From Nostoc commune NIES-4072 (GTDB taxonomy: Bacteria; Cyanobacteriota; Cyanobacteriia; Cyanobacteriales; Nostocaceae), in the NCBI RefSeq assembly GCF_003113895.1, contig NZ_BDUD01000001.1, positions 2,083,821 to 2,147,820 on the forward strand: 64,000 nt of DNA, read 5' to 3'. Positions within the stretch are counted from its first letter, which is position 1; each line of letters opens with the position of its first letter. Positions 27,607 through 36,977 of the stretch are shown piece after piece. The notes under the pieces were generated by a model. That model made no database searches, was not told the DNA's origin, and saw nothing but the letters and a program-made list of their open reading frames with translations. Position numbers and translations under genes: made by a program.

Positions 27607-29586
27607 TCACAACTCGGAACTACTAAACTCTGATTTGATTAATGGCAAGATCACAGTAAATGTAGTACCTACATCAACTTGACTTTCTACAAATACTTGA
27701 CCGTGATGTAAATCTACAAGGGTTTTAAGAATTGATAGTCCTAATCCAGTACCAGGTATACTATCAATATTAGTACCACGGTAAAATGGTTCAAATATTC
27801 GTTGCTGATCTGCTACTGAAATACCGATCCCCCTATCTTTAACCTGAAAAATTACTTTCTCATTTTTGCAAGAAAGTTTCAAATCAATTGCAATGTGCGA
27901 GGGAGAATACTTTATTGCATTGTCGAGCAAATTTTTCAAAATTGGCTCTAACAGTTTTTTATCTATACAGGCTATTAAAGAGCTATATTGACTTACAAAA
28001 TTAATCGGAATTTGGCTAATGCTCATCTGCATTTGGGCAACTAAATCATTACAGAACTCAACTAACTCCAGTGGTTTAGGTTCACAGTTTATTTTTGCTG
28101 CTTCTGTTTTAGAGAAGAACAAAATATCATCCAACATCTGACTGAGTTGTTCGGTAGCTTTTTGAATGTGATCTAGTAATGGTTGTATTTTCTTCTGTGT
28201 ACGTTTGTCTACTTCTTCCTTTAGTAAGCTATTAGAAAATGAAACAATATTTAGTGGTGTACGGAATTGATGGCAAACCATAGAAAGAAAACGCGCTCTT
28301 AGTTCGCTAAGTTGTTTGGCTTGTTCTAAAGCTTGGTTAAGACTTAATTCTGCATATTTGTAATCGGTAATATCGATGCCTGCAACCATTTCTACTGATT
28401 TTCCACCAAAATCCAGCCCTCCATCCAGCATTGCAACCGCGCAAGCTAGCCAGCGCTCCGTACCGTTTTTTGTCAGAATACTCATCTCCTGATATTCAAA
28501 GTTTGCTGCTTCACCCTGCTTACGTATCTGCCTGCCTTTTTTGCTTTTAATCAGTCTGCGAAGATCAAAGCCTGTTAGCAGTTCCTCTTTTGTGTAGCCA
28601 GTGAGTTGCTCTACTGCTGGATTTATATAGCAAAGTCGCGTGCCTTGAATCAGAAAGGTGCTAACATCTGTTGTTTCTGCTAAAGCCCGAAATCTAGCTG
28701 CATTCAACCGCAATGCTTCTTCAGTCTGTTTCGATTCGGTAATATCCCAAATACTCCACACTCTACCAATAATTTTGCTATCGAGCCATTGAGGCTTAGA
28801 GTAGTGTGCAAAAACTCTTCCATCGTTCAACTCCAGAATGTCGTAGCTCTCGAAATCAGATTGGCTAGACACTTCCCAAATCAGCCGACTAAAGGCTTGT
28901 GGATCTTTAAGTTGGTTCTCAAAAAAGGCTTTGCATCGAGGGCATTTCTTAGATAGTATTAGAGACTCCGGGATCTGCCACATATCCACAAATTTCTGAT
29001 TCAAGCTCAGAATATCTCCCTCAAAGTTAACTGCAACAATACCAATGGCAGTAGATTCGAGAGTAGAACGAAGCAAAGAAAGAGATGTTTCTAGTTCTAC
29101 TTCTTTTGCCTTGAGTTGAGAAAATTCCTGTTGCAAATTGTCTTTGGCATCCCTTAATTCATCAGTCCACTTTTGCACGCTCAGTTCTACTATTTCATCA
29201 CTTATCTCACGAACAAAAGCACAGCCAAATTCCATATCTTGTTGTTTGACATAGCTAATGGATATTTCTACCAGAAATATTCGACCTCTTTTTGTCCGGT
29301 AACGAGATTTAAAGGTAAGGGAATTTTGTGAGCTAATATCTGACCAATTGTGTAGAGAAAAATCTACATCTATATCATGCAGCCTCATGGAAAGTAATTC
29401 TTCACGCGAATACTCAGTCATCCGACAAGTGGCATCGTTGACGTAAAGAAACTGTGCGTTTTCTCCTAAACAGAAGGCAGCATCTACAGCGTGATTTATT
29501 AGGAAGTGAGCAAACTTCATCTCTACTTCTGGTTGTAGCACCCATTGATTATTTGATCTAGCTAATGTAGAATCGCCAGAATTCAT
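27607..29586 (-). CDS. Soluble PAS-histidine kinase, scytonemin locus sensor
   Basis: The 659-residue protein has three PAS domains (about 25-135, 170-290, 295-410) and no membrane segment. The kinase core has SMVCHQFRTPLNIVSFSNSL (phospho-His), an N-box ILKNLLDNAIKYSP, DRGIGIS and GTGLGLSIL. A CPRCK motif in the second PAS could bind metal or respond to redox. It lies upstream of, and in line with, the REC-AraC gene, and the pair is divergent from scyA. By analogy with N. punctiforme F1277 it is the likely UV-A/stress sensor for the locus. Signal and cofactor are not shown by the sequence. Confidence 0.85.
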   Translation of the reverse strand: MNSGDSTLARSNNQWVLQPEVEMKFAHFLINHAVDAAFCLGENAQFLYVNDATCRMTEYSREELLSMRLHDIDVDFSLHNWSDISSQNSLTFKSRYRTKRGRIFLVEISISYVKQQDMEFGCAFVREISDEIVELSVQKWTDELRDAKDNLQQEFSQLKAKEVELETSLSLLRSTLESTAIGIVAVNFEGDILSLNQKFVDMWQIPESLILSKKCPRCKAFFENQLKDPQAFSRLIWEVSSQSDFESYDILELNDGRVFAHYSKPQWLDSKIIGRVWSIWDITESKQTEEALRLNAARFRALAETTDVSTFLIQGTRLCYINPAVEQLTGYTKEELLTGFDLRRLIKSKKGRQIRKQGEAANFEYQEMSILTKNGTERWLACAVAMLDGGLDFGGKSVEMVAGIDITDYKYAELSLNQALEQAKQLSELRARFLSMVCHQFRTPLNIVSFSNSLLKEEVDKRTQKKIQPLLDHIQKATEQLSQMLDDILFFSKTEAAKINCEPKPLELVEFCNDLVAQMQMSISQIPINFVSQYSSLIACIDKKLLEPILKNLLDNAIKYSPSHIAIDLKLSCKNEKVIFQVKDRGIGISVADQQRIFEPFYRGTNIDSIPGTGLGLSILKTLVDLHHGQVFVESQVDVGTTFTVILPLIKSEFSSSEL

Positions 29587-31303
29587 ATTCCTACTTCCTC
29601 CTGGTAATCAATCAGTACCATAGCCATTAATGAGTTAATAGTCATAACTTACTAAAATCTTTGGCGCACCGTTAGGTTGTTCAAGAATAAGATTAGTTAG
29701 TAAATTAAAAAATATTACTAATCCTGTTAACAAAACTTATCATACCAATAAAAAGTGAATTATTAAACCAATCTTCGGTTAAAAAAAACTAAATATTTAA
29801 AATTTATTCTTGTCCCAAGCAGCTTTATATAGCAAGGAAAATATAGACGAATCAAATCAAGATTAGCCAATAAAATTTATTAGATAAGAGTTCAAAACTC
29901 CTAATGTATATAAGTAGAAAAAATAAATATTTTACATTTAAACTAGTCCTGCACCAGAGCCAACTTAACTTTATCGTTCACCAATCATGCGTTTTGACGA
30001 ACTATTGGTGTCGATTCGTTTAATTTTCAACATAAAGAAATTTGCACTGCTGGGCTTGGCTTAAATGAACAAAATTTATTCATCAACTTATTTTTCTTAA
30101 ATTATCTTAACTTACTCTCTCAGGGATTTAACTACAAAAGGATATCTTTAGTCATCCGTCCTCAGAAATACATTTGTATTAGAAAAATTGCGGTTTTTTA
30201 CGTGTTGTTTTTAGATTTTGGTTATATATAAAACAGACTTATTTATAGTGTACGGATTTTGAGGTAATACTATACATCATAAATCATAATTTTTCTCAAT
30301 AAATCACCTATTTAGTATTTAGCCATCTCTCAAAAGAAAGATAAAAGTTAAATAATTATGTATTTTTCGTTACAAAGAATTGCATCAATAAGTTGTTAGT
30401 GGCAATATAAAGGCCGGCAAACTGTTGTAGTTAAGCTCATACTTTAACTCGGATAATTTGTAACGGCGAGTTGAAGAGTGAATAATCAAGCTTTTTTCTC
30501 GACTGTTGACAGCTTCGGGGTGAGGCTCTAAAACTAGGACTTACTCACAAAAAATGCCCTAAACCCTTTCAAAACAGGACTTATAAGGTTCTTTCGGTTG
30601 GAGAAAGTGGTGTAGGGTAGGGGAAATCTAGAAGCAAAAGAATTGACAATCAGATCAAAAAATTTTCTATTGTACATTTGATAATGTGTTTTTGCAGCGA
30701 TGCCTACGGCGGGCTACGCCCACGCAGTTTTCAGAATAACTAAGTTGAAAATGTCCCAATCACGATAAAAGCGAAAAAATTAACAGCTTCATCAAAAGAT
30801 TTTTCATTGCAAATAGGCTTTGCTTGTACTAAGCATCACCATATTGCACCTCGCCAAGAGGGACGTTTAATTAAAGCAGCGTTATTAAACTTAACTATAT
30901 TGAGTTTTGTAAAGTTTATGAGAAGTGCTTGGATCAAGGTTATTTGCTGGTTTATAGCCCTTTATATGGTTTAGTTTTTCCCCGCCAACCTACTTAAGCA
31001 CTGTAGTCACCATAGTAAAAACGAAAGATTTGACACCCTCATCAAAGAATATTTGATTGCACAACAGTCTTTGTGTCCCTTATTCTGGTCACAAGAAGCA
31101 CAGTATTGATTGCTGTATGCTTTGGGTAAAAATTTTTGGTAGTGCGCTCACAAGCATCAATCAGCAGCGATTAACCGTTTCTACAACCGACTAAGCTAGG
31201 TCATAGCTGTGAAAGCAACAGAGTCGTTTGTATAAAATACTGCCATCACTGTGATTGTAAACTAAAAAGCCTTTGTGTAATTTTATGTAACTGCGTGAAA
31301 CTA
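29587..31303. promoter_or_regulatory. 1.7-kb control region between the two-component genes and scyA
   Basis: This long divergent spacer has no convincing gene. It contains three degenerate direct repeats (30631-30685, 30761-30826, 31009-31076; separate entry) and a hairpin CTTTAACTCG/CGAGTTGAAG near 30442-30480. It also has a dispersed GCGATGCCTACGGCGGGC-type repeat near 30698-30727, and a partial TAGGACTTAC end like that of the 93-bp MITE near 30536. Its size suggests complex control of the scytonemin genes. A short frame at about 30800-30970 was not accepted as a gene. Confidence 0.6.
30631..31076 (+). promoter_or_regulatory. Three degenerate direct repeats upstream of scyA (a fourth lies upstream of trpE)
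   Basis: Copies at 30631-30685, 30761-30826 and 31009-31076 share AAAGCGAAA, then A/T-TTGACA (TTAACA in the middle copy), CATCAAA, AATTTTT and ATTGCA at constant spacing. The copy at 44541-44600 before trpE keeps the same order. The coding-free setting and the two promoters concerned suggest a regulatory function, for example binding of the AraC-type regulator or repeated TTGACA promoter boxes. This was aligned by eye. Confidence 0.55.
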
Positions 31304-33190
31304 ATGAGTCAAAACTATACTGGTTCAAACTCTCCTCTAATCACCACTGAGCCATACAAGGAATTTCCAGCAAACAGATATGTAGAATCTGTATCTGACG
31401 TTTCTCGCCAGGTTGATGAATCGGAGAATAACAACGAAATTCAGCCTTTTTTAAACGACGAAACACCCCCAACGCTCTCAGTTGCCGATGCGATCGCTCA
31501 GATGTTGGTAAATTTGGGAGTAAACTACGCTTTTGGTGTGGCGGGTGGTGCGATGGCAAGCCTTTGGGGGGCGCTGTCAAATAGCAGCATCAACGTGTTG
31601 AACTTCCGCCATGAAGCAGGAGCAGCATTTGCAGCGACCGAAGCATACTTTGCTAATAATCGCCCCACTGTAGTTTTTACCACAGCAGGGCCGGGGATCA
31701 CGAATGCTCTTACCGGGTTATTTGCAGCTCGTGGTGAAGGTGCAAAGGTAATTTTGTTATCGGCTTGTACCTCAGCACCGCAACGTGGACGTTGGGCAAT
31801 TCAAGAAACCAGCACTTACACATTGCCCAGTGGGGGAATTTTTACCCCAGGCGCTTTATTCAACTATGCAATCACTATTGAATCTGCGGCTCAACTACCG
31901 CAGGTTTTCCGCAAACTTGCTTTGGCTATGGCGCAACCAGGCGGATTTGTCGCCCATTTGAGCATTCCTACCGCAGTGCAGACAAGTTTAGTTGAGAACA
32001 TATCCTTGCCTAAACTAGATGTTACTCCGTTTCCGATGACTGCTTCAAAACAAGCGATCGCAAAATCTGTAGAGTTATTATCATCTGGCCCCTTTGCCAT
32101 CTGGGTTGGTTTCGGTGCGCGTAACGCAGCAGAGGAAATCATTGAACTCGCTGAAAGAACCGGAGCAGCAGTCATGTGTTCACCCCGTGGTAAAGGTATC
32201 TTCCCTGAAGATCATCCCCAGTTTGTGGGTGTTACAGGTTTAGGCGGTCATGCTTCCGTCTTAACTTATATGGAACAACAACCTCCACTACGCACACTCG
32301 TATTAGGAACTCGCCTTGGTGAACCTACTTCCTTCTGGAGTTCGGCACTAGTTCCAAAAGAAGGTTTTATCCATGTAGATATTGATCCCGAAGTGCCAGG
32401 TGTAGCCTATCCCCACGTTGAAACTTTGGCAATTCAGTCTGATATCAAAGCTTTTGTGGAAGAGTTATTGCAGCAATTACCGGATGCTCCTGATTCCACA
32501 ACTTTGCCACTACCTCGTCCAGAACACAAAGCAATTGAACCTGCACCAGAGGTAGATTATCCAGTGCGGCCAGAAGTATTGATGGCAGCAATTCAAAAGA
32601 TCATTGTTGAAGATACCGATGCCGTAGTAATGGCGGAGTGTGGTAACTCCTTTACTTGGTCAACTCATCTCCTCCAATTTTCCGAAGCCAATCGTTACCG
32701 AGTCAGCACCGGAGTTGGCGCAATGGGTCACGCCGTTACCGGAGTATTGGGTGCAGCGTTGGCTAGCAATAGCAAAGCTGTAGGGATTGTTGGCGATGGA
32801 GCAATGCTGATGAATAACGAAATCAGCACAGCCGTGAAATATAAAATTCCTGCAATCTGGATTGTACTCAACGATGCGCGTTACAACATGTGCCATCAAG
32901 GGATGAAAATCTTGGGATTAAAGGGCGCAGATGCAACACTTCCACCAACAAACTTCGCCATGATTGCTCGTGGTATGGGAGCAGAAGCACTCGTAGTCGT
33001 CAGAGAGTCAGAGATCGAAGCAGCATTACAACAAGCGATCGCATCAAATGCTCCCTTTCTGATCGATGTCGTGATTGACGCTGATCGACCAGCACCCTCT
33101 GGTGCACGTAATAAAAGTTTAGCAGCACAAGGAGTCAAATCAAATTCGGCTAAAAATCCAGCCAAGCAAATTTCATTTCCAATGGTTTAA
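31304..33190 (+). CDS. scyA: ScyA, thiamin-diphosphate-dependent coupling enzyme of scytonemin synthesis
   Basis: An acetolactate-synthase-like ThDP enzyme of about 628 residues. The Pyr domain has GVNYAFGVAGGAMASLWGAL and the catalytic Glu in FRHEAGAAFAATEAYF. The PP domain has GDGAMLMNNEISTAVKY and then VLNDARYN, which bind Mg and ThDP. Known for the family: ScyA joins indole-3-pyruvate and p-hydroxyphenylpyruvate into a β-keto acid. A roughly 60-residue polar N-terminal extension precedes the enzyme. The ATG at 31304 is preferred over an in-frame GTG at 31295. It is the first gene of the rightward cluster, behind the 1.7-kb control region. Confidence 0.95.
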   Translation: MSQNYTGSNSPLITTEPYKEFPANRYVESVSDVSRQVDESENNNEIQPFLNDETPPTLSVADAIAQMLVNLGVNYAFGVAGGAMASLWGALSNSSINVLNFRHEAGAAFAATEAYFANNRPTVVFTTAGPGITNALTGLFAARGEGAKVILLSACTSAPQRGRWAIQETSTYTLPSGGIFTPGALFNYAITIESAAQLPQVFRKLALAMAQPGGFVAHLSIPTAVQTSLVENISLPKLDVTPFPMTASKQAIAKSVELLSSGPFAIWVGFGARNAAEEIIELAERTGAAVMCSPRGKGIFPEDHPQFVGVTGLGGHASVLTYMEQQPPLRTLVLGTRLGEPTSFWSSALVPKEGFIHVDIDPEVPGVAYPHVETLAIQSDIKAFVEELLQQLPDAPDSTTLPLPRPEHKAIEPAPEVDYPVRPEVLMAAIQKIIVEDTDAVVMAECGNSFTWSTHLLQFSEANRYRVSTGVGAMGHAVTGVLGAALASNSKAVGIVGDGAMLMNNEISTAVKYKIPAIWIVLNDARYNMCHQGMKILGLKGADATLPPTNFAMIARGMGAEALVVVRESEIEAALQQAIASNAPFLIDVVIDADRPAPSGARNKSLAAQGVKSNSAKNPAKQISFPMV

Positions 33191-33471
33191 CTTTAAAACC
33201 TGACAATTTCCTTAAATTGTTATAGACACTAAAACATCTCAACTATTCACAAAAGACAAAGGATGAATTTAGAAGCAGTAAAAACTTTATTCCAGCCAAA
33301 AAACTACACCCAATCAACTGGAACTTTTGCTTTTTTATGCTTTTTTAACCCTAAGTTTTTCTTAGCTTCATCCAATATTAATATTCGAGAGCGTTTTTGT
33401 GTCTATATCTTTACATTTTGTAATGCAAATTACTTTCTCTAACCAATACCAAACAATATCGAGAGGTGAAA

Positions 33472-34533
33472 ATGCTGCTATTTGAAACTGTTAGAGAAAT
33501 GGGTCACGAACAAGTTCTCTTCTGTCATGGTAAAAATCCTGAAATTAAGGCGATTATTGCTATCCATGACACGACCTTGGGCCCAGCGATGGGAGCTACA
33601 AGACTCTTACCTTATGTCAACGAAGAAGCTGCTTTAAAAGATGCCCTTCGTTTGAGTCGTGGGATGACATATAAAGCTGCATGTGCAAACATCCCGGCTG
33701 GTGGCGGAAAAGCAGTCATTATCGCTAATCCGGAAAATAAAACAGATGATCTGTTAAGAGCTTATGGACGTTTTGTTGATAGTCTAAATGGGCGTTTTAT
33801 TACCGGACAAGATGTAAATATTACCCCCGGCGATGTGCGGACAATCAGTCAAGAAACGAAACATGTAGTTGGGGTATCAGAAAAATCTGGTGGGCCTGCT
33901 CCCATAACATCATTAGGAGTTTTTCTTGGAATTAAAGCTGCTGTAGAATCTCGTTGGCAAAGCAAAAGACTTGATGGCATGAAAGTTGCAGTTCAAGGCT
34001 TAGGAAATGTAGGTAAAAACCTCTGCCGCCACTTACATGAGCATGATGTCAAACTTTTTGTTAGCGATGTAGACCCTGTAAAAGCGGAAGAAGCAAAACG
34101 GCTTTTTGGCGCAACTATTGTAGAACCCGCCGATATTTACTCTCTTGATGTAGATATCTTTGCTCCTTGCGCTTTAGGAGGAATTCTTAATAGTCATACA
34201 ATTCCTTTCTTAAAAGCTTCTATTATTGCTGGTGCAGCGAATAATCAATTGGAGAATGAGCAGCTACATAGTCAAATGCTTGCTAAAAAAGGGATTCTTT
34301 ACAGCCCTGATTATGTAATTAATGCTGGAGGGCTAATCAACGTTTACAACGAAATGATTGGCTATGACGAAGAAAAAGCTTTTAAGCAAGTGCATAACAT
34401 TTATGACACACTACTAGCAATTTTTGATATTTCTAAACAGCAGGCAATTACTACTAACGATGCTGCTAAACGGTTAGCAGAAGACCGGATTCAGAGCGGC
34501 AAACGAAACAAAACTAAAGCGATCGCAGCTTAA
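33472..34533 (+). CDS. scyB: ScyB, leucine-dehydrogenase-like tryptophan dehydrogenase
   Basis: The protein (353 residues) has the Glu/Leu/Phe/Val dehydrogenase pattern: MTYKAACANIPAGGGKAVI with the catalytic Lys, and the NAD-binding VAVQGLGNVGKNLCRHL. Known for ScyB: it oxidatively deaminates L-tryptophan to indole-3-pyruvate for ScyA. The ATG at 33472 is chosen because AGAGGTG lies at the right distance and homologues start MLLFETVREMGHEQV. The GTG two codons earlier overlaps the ribosome site. scyC starts 25 bases downstream, so scyBC are co-transcribed. The 281-bp spacer before scyB may carry a further promoter. Confidence 0.95.
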   Translation: MLLFETVREMGHEQVLFCHGKNPEIKAIIAIHDTTLGPAMGATRLLPYVNEEAALKDALRLSRGMTYKAACANIPAGGGKAVIIANPENKTDDLLRAYGRFVDSLNGRFITGQDVNITPGDVRTISQETKHVVGVSEKSGGPAPITSLGVFLGIKAAVESRWQSKRLDGMKVAVQGLGNVGKNLCRHLHEHDVKLFVSDVDPVKAEEAKRLFGATIVEPADIYSLDVDIFAPCALGGILNSHTIPFLKASIIAGAANNQLENEQLHSQMLAKKGILYSPDYVINAGGLINVYNEMIGYDEEKAFKQVHNIYDTLLAIFDISKQQAITTNDAAKRLAEDRIQSGKRNKTKAIAA

Positions 34534-34558
34534 TTGTTATTATTTTAAGGAGTAAAAA

Positions 34559-35530
34559 GTGGAAAAGAATACCTTTGCAACATCAGCTTACATTGCTACT
34601 TCACCAGAGAGCGCCTTTGAGTATCTTTGTAGTTTAAAAAACTTAGACGAATGGACGCTTTATAGCCGGATGAAAGAGCAAATTGACGAAGATACCTGGC
34701 TCGGAACTGCATCTGGTTATCACAAAAACCTCTATTATCACGTTAAAAAATTAGAAAATCCGCTTTTCTACGGCATTGAGTGGCATTGTGGATTAGAGTA
34801 TCAGAAATATTTTCAGGTTTACCCAGTTTTGTTATTTCCCACCGACTACATCGAGCCGGGAACAGATGAAAAAGGTGTATACTTCCATTGGTTGAGCTTT
34901 GTCGATCCAAAACGACAAACTCAGATGATTATGCAGGGAATTCACACGGTACATACTTCCGAGTGTCGTTCTCTAAAAGGTAATTTGGAACGCAAAGCTG
35001 GTCTGACCTCAGCAGCCAAAGGTCGCCACTTTATCGATACAGATACCATCTATGTTGATGCCCCAATTGAAATCGGCATTGAATACTTAAAAGACCTACG
35101 GAATATAGATGAGTGGGCACATCTACTGCGTCCAAATGGTGATATTACTTCTGAATCAGGTGAATTCAAAGATGAATATGACCAGAAAGTAAAAGTTTCC
35201 GTGCGGGTTCATAGTCTGAGCAAATACTACTTGCTTGAACAAGAACATTTTTATCCAGACTACGAATATTATCAGCGTTCTGTAGCGTTACTCATCCCAA
35301 CCGCTTATGCATTCGCTGACCCCGAAGCTTCAGGTTTTATCCTGCATCGAATCACATTCTGGAAAACAGATGGAACCGTCACTCACGGCAAACTTCAAAT
35401 TGAAGACTTTGGCGCTGAGAGCATGAACATCAAACGTTTACTCGAAGCCAAAGCTGGAAACCTCAAATCATTTGACCGAGGAATGAGCTACCTCCCAAAA
35501 ACTCCAGAAGCACTAGTAAATAGTCATTAG
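34559..35530 (+). CDS. scyC: ScyC, cyclase of scytonemin monomer synthesis
   Basis: This 323-residue protein has two similar halves, each beginning with a START/SRPBCC-like pattern (SAYIATSPESAFEYLCSLKNLDEW; IYVDAPIEIGIEYLKDLRNIDEW). That suggests an internal duplication. Known for ScyC: it cyclises and decarboxylates the ScyA product to the tricyclic ketone precursor. There is no signal peptide, so it acts in the cytoplasm. The start is a GTG at 34559 with AAGGAG seven bases before it. It is followed by scyD across a short spacer made of TCATTGG/AATGACA-type repeats. Confidence 0.93.
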   Translation: MEKNTFATSAYIATSPESAFEYLCSLKNLDEWTLYSRMKEQIDEDTWLGTASGYHKNLYYHVKKLENPLFYGIEWHCGLEYQKYFQVYPVLLFPTDYIEPGTDEKGVYFHWLSFVDPKRQTQMIMQGIHTVHTSECRSLKGNLERKAGLTSAAKGRHFIDTDTIYVDAPIEIGIEYLKDLRNIDEWAHLLRPNGDITSESGEFKDEYDQKVKVSVRVHSLSKYYLLEQEHFYPDYEYYQRSVALLIPTAYAFADPEASGFILHRITFWKTDGTVTHGKLQIEDFGAESMNIKRLLEAKAGNLKSFDRGMSYLPKTPEALVNSH

Positions 35531-35593
35531 TCATTGGTCATTGGTCATTGGTCAACTAACAAATGACAAATGACAAATGACAAAGGACAAAAT

Positions 35594-36880
35594 ATGAAAC
35601 TGAAACAACTTACCATTACTATCCTCACTTTTTGTGTTGCCGCTTTTTCTGGAATCAAAGCTGCCTCAGCTGCATCCTTTTCTGTAATCGCCGACGGTCT
35701 ATATAACGCCGGAGGTCTGAGCTTTAGCCCTGATGGTAATCTCTATGTTACAGAGGCAGGAATAGGGGGAAGTGGAGGTTGTGTTCCACCAGCAAGCGGT
35801 CAAGGCGATTCCTTATGCTATGGCACAAGTGGGGCAGTTACCAAAATTGAGAATGGTAAAACCGAACGCATACTTACAGGACTTCCTTCCTTAGCATTAC
35901 CAGATGGTACTGGAGCCGCCGGCCCTCGTGATATCAAATTTGATGCTCAAGGTAAACCTTATGTTCTAATTGGGTATGGGGCTAATCCAGCCTTTCGCGA
36001 TCGCAATTTAGGTAATACTGACCTCGCTAAAATCATCGCTCCCGACTTTAACACTAATTCCTGGACGAGTGTTGCCGATTTAGGTAACTATGAACTCACC
36101 AACAATCCCGATGGTGGTGATGTTGATAGCAATCCCTTGGGTTTCGTGATAGATGGCAAAAAGTTGCTTGCAGTTGATGCCGGTGCAAATGACTTACTCA
36201 GTGTTAACACTGATGGCAATAATTTGCAGGCGATGGTTGCATTTCCCCAAGATATATTAGCTAATCCCGTCTTTCCACCCTCCGGTACACCATCCAATGA
36301 ACCGGCGCAAGTGCCATCTCAAGGGGAAGTGGTGCAAGGCCCATCGCAGTTTGCAAGCCAGCCAGTACCCTCAAGTGTGACCAAAGGCCCCGATGGCGCT
36401 TATTACATCAGCCAATTTACAGGTTTTCCCTTCCCAGAAGGTGGGGCAAAAATCTATAAAGTCGGTGCTGATGGCAAGCCAACAGTATATGCAGATGGCT
36501 TTACCCAACTCACAGACTTGGAATTTGATCCTGAAGGCAATTTATATGCTTTGCAGTACGCCAATCAGTCAGCCTGGAAGGGTGATTTTGATGGTTCTGT
36601 CATCAAAATAGCTCCCGATGGGACACGCACAACTCTTCTGAGTGGGGATGGATTAGAGTCGCCTAGCGCCTTGACTATTGGTGCTGATGGTGCAGTATAC
36701 GTCACAAACCGAGGCGATCGCCCTGGAGATGGACAAGTTCTCAGAATTGAAAATATCAAATCTGTACCTGAACCTGATTCTGCTTTGGGCATATTAGCGA
36801 TCGCTGCTTTTGGCGTTGGTTGCTTGCACAAAAAGAAAGCAACTAAACCTCCCATAAACGGAGCCGTGGCGCTCAAGTAA
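35594..36880 (+). CDS. scyD: ScyD, exported NHL-type β-propeller with PEP-CTERM signal
   Basis: From the ATG at 35594 (AAAGGAC before it) the protein starts with a signal peptide (MKLKQLTITILTFCVAAFSG... ASA). Several propeller blades follow (SFSPDGNLYVTEAG, IKFDAQGKPYVLIG, TKGPDGAYYISQF, EFDPEGNLYALQ, TIGADGAVYVTNRGD). The C-terminus VPEPDSALGILAIAAFGVG plus a basic tail is a PEP-CTERM exosortase sorting signal. Location is therefore outside the cytoplasm. The enzymatic role is not established. It resembles ScyE, its neighbour, and the two probably arose by tandem duplication. An ATG eight codons earlier lies in a repeat and is less likely. Confidence 0.92.
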   Translation: MKLKQLTITILTFCVAAFSGIKAASAASFSVIADGLYNAGGLSFSPDGNLYVTEAGIGGSGGCVPPASGQGDSLCYGTSGAVTKIENGKTERILTGLPSLALPDGTGAAGPRDIKFDAQGKPYVLIGYGANPAFRDRNLGNTDLAKIIAPDFNTNSWTSVADLGNYELTNNPDGGDVDSNPLGFVIDGKKLLAVDAGANDLLSVNTDGNNLQAMVAFPQDILANPVFPPSGTPSNEPAQVPSQGEVVQGPSQFASQPVPSSVTKGPDGAYYISQFTGFPFPEGGAKIYKVGADGKPTVYADGFTQLTDLEFDPEGNLYALQYANQSAWKGDFDGSVIKIAPDGTRTTLLSGDGLESPSALTIGADGAVYVTNRGDRPGDGQVLRIENIKSVPEPDSALGILAIAAFGVGCLHKKKATKPPINGAVALK

Positions 36881-36977
36881 AGAGTTTCAAACCAATCCTA
36901 CGTTCCTTAAAAACTGGGATTCATTGTCTTTAAAACCATAAAAGTTTCCACTTATTTAACTCTCAATCTCCAAAGGT

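Noticed and set aside
30800..30970. Open frame reading FACTKHHHIAPRQEGRL and a hydrophobic tail upstream of scyA
   Set aside because: No start codon at a sensible place, and it begins inside one of the degenerate non-coding repeats.
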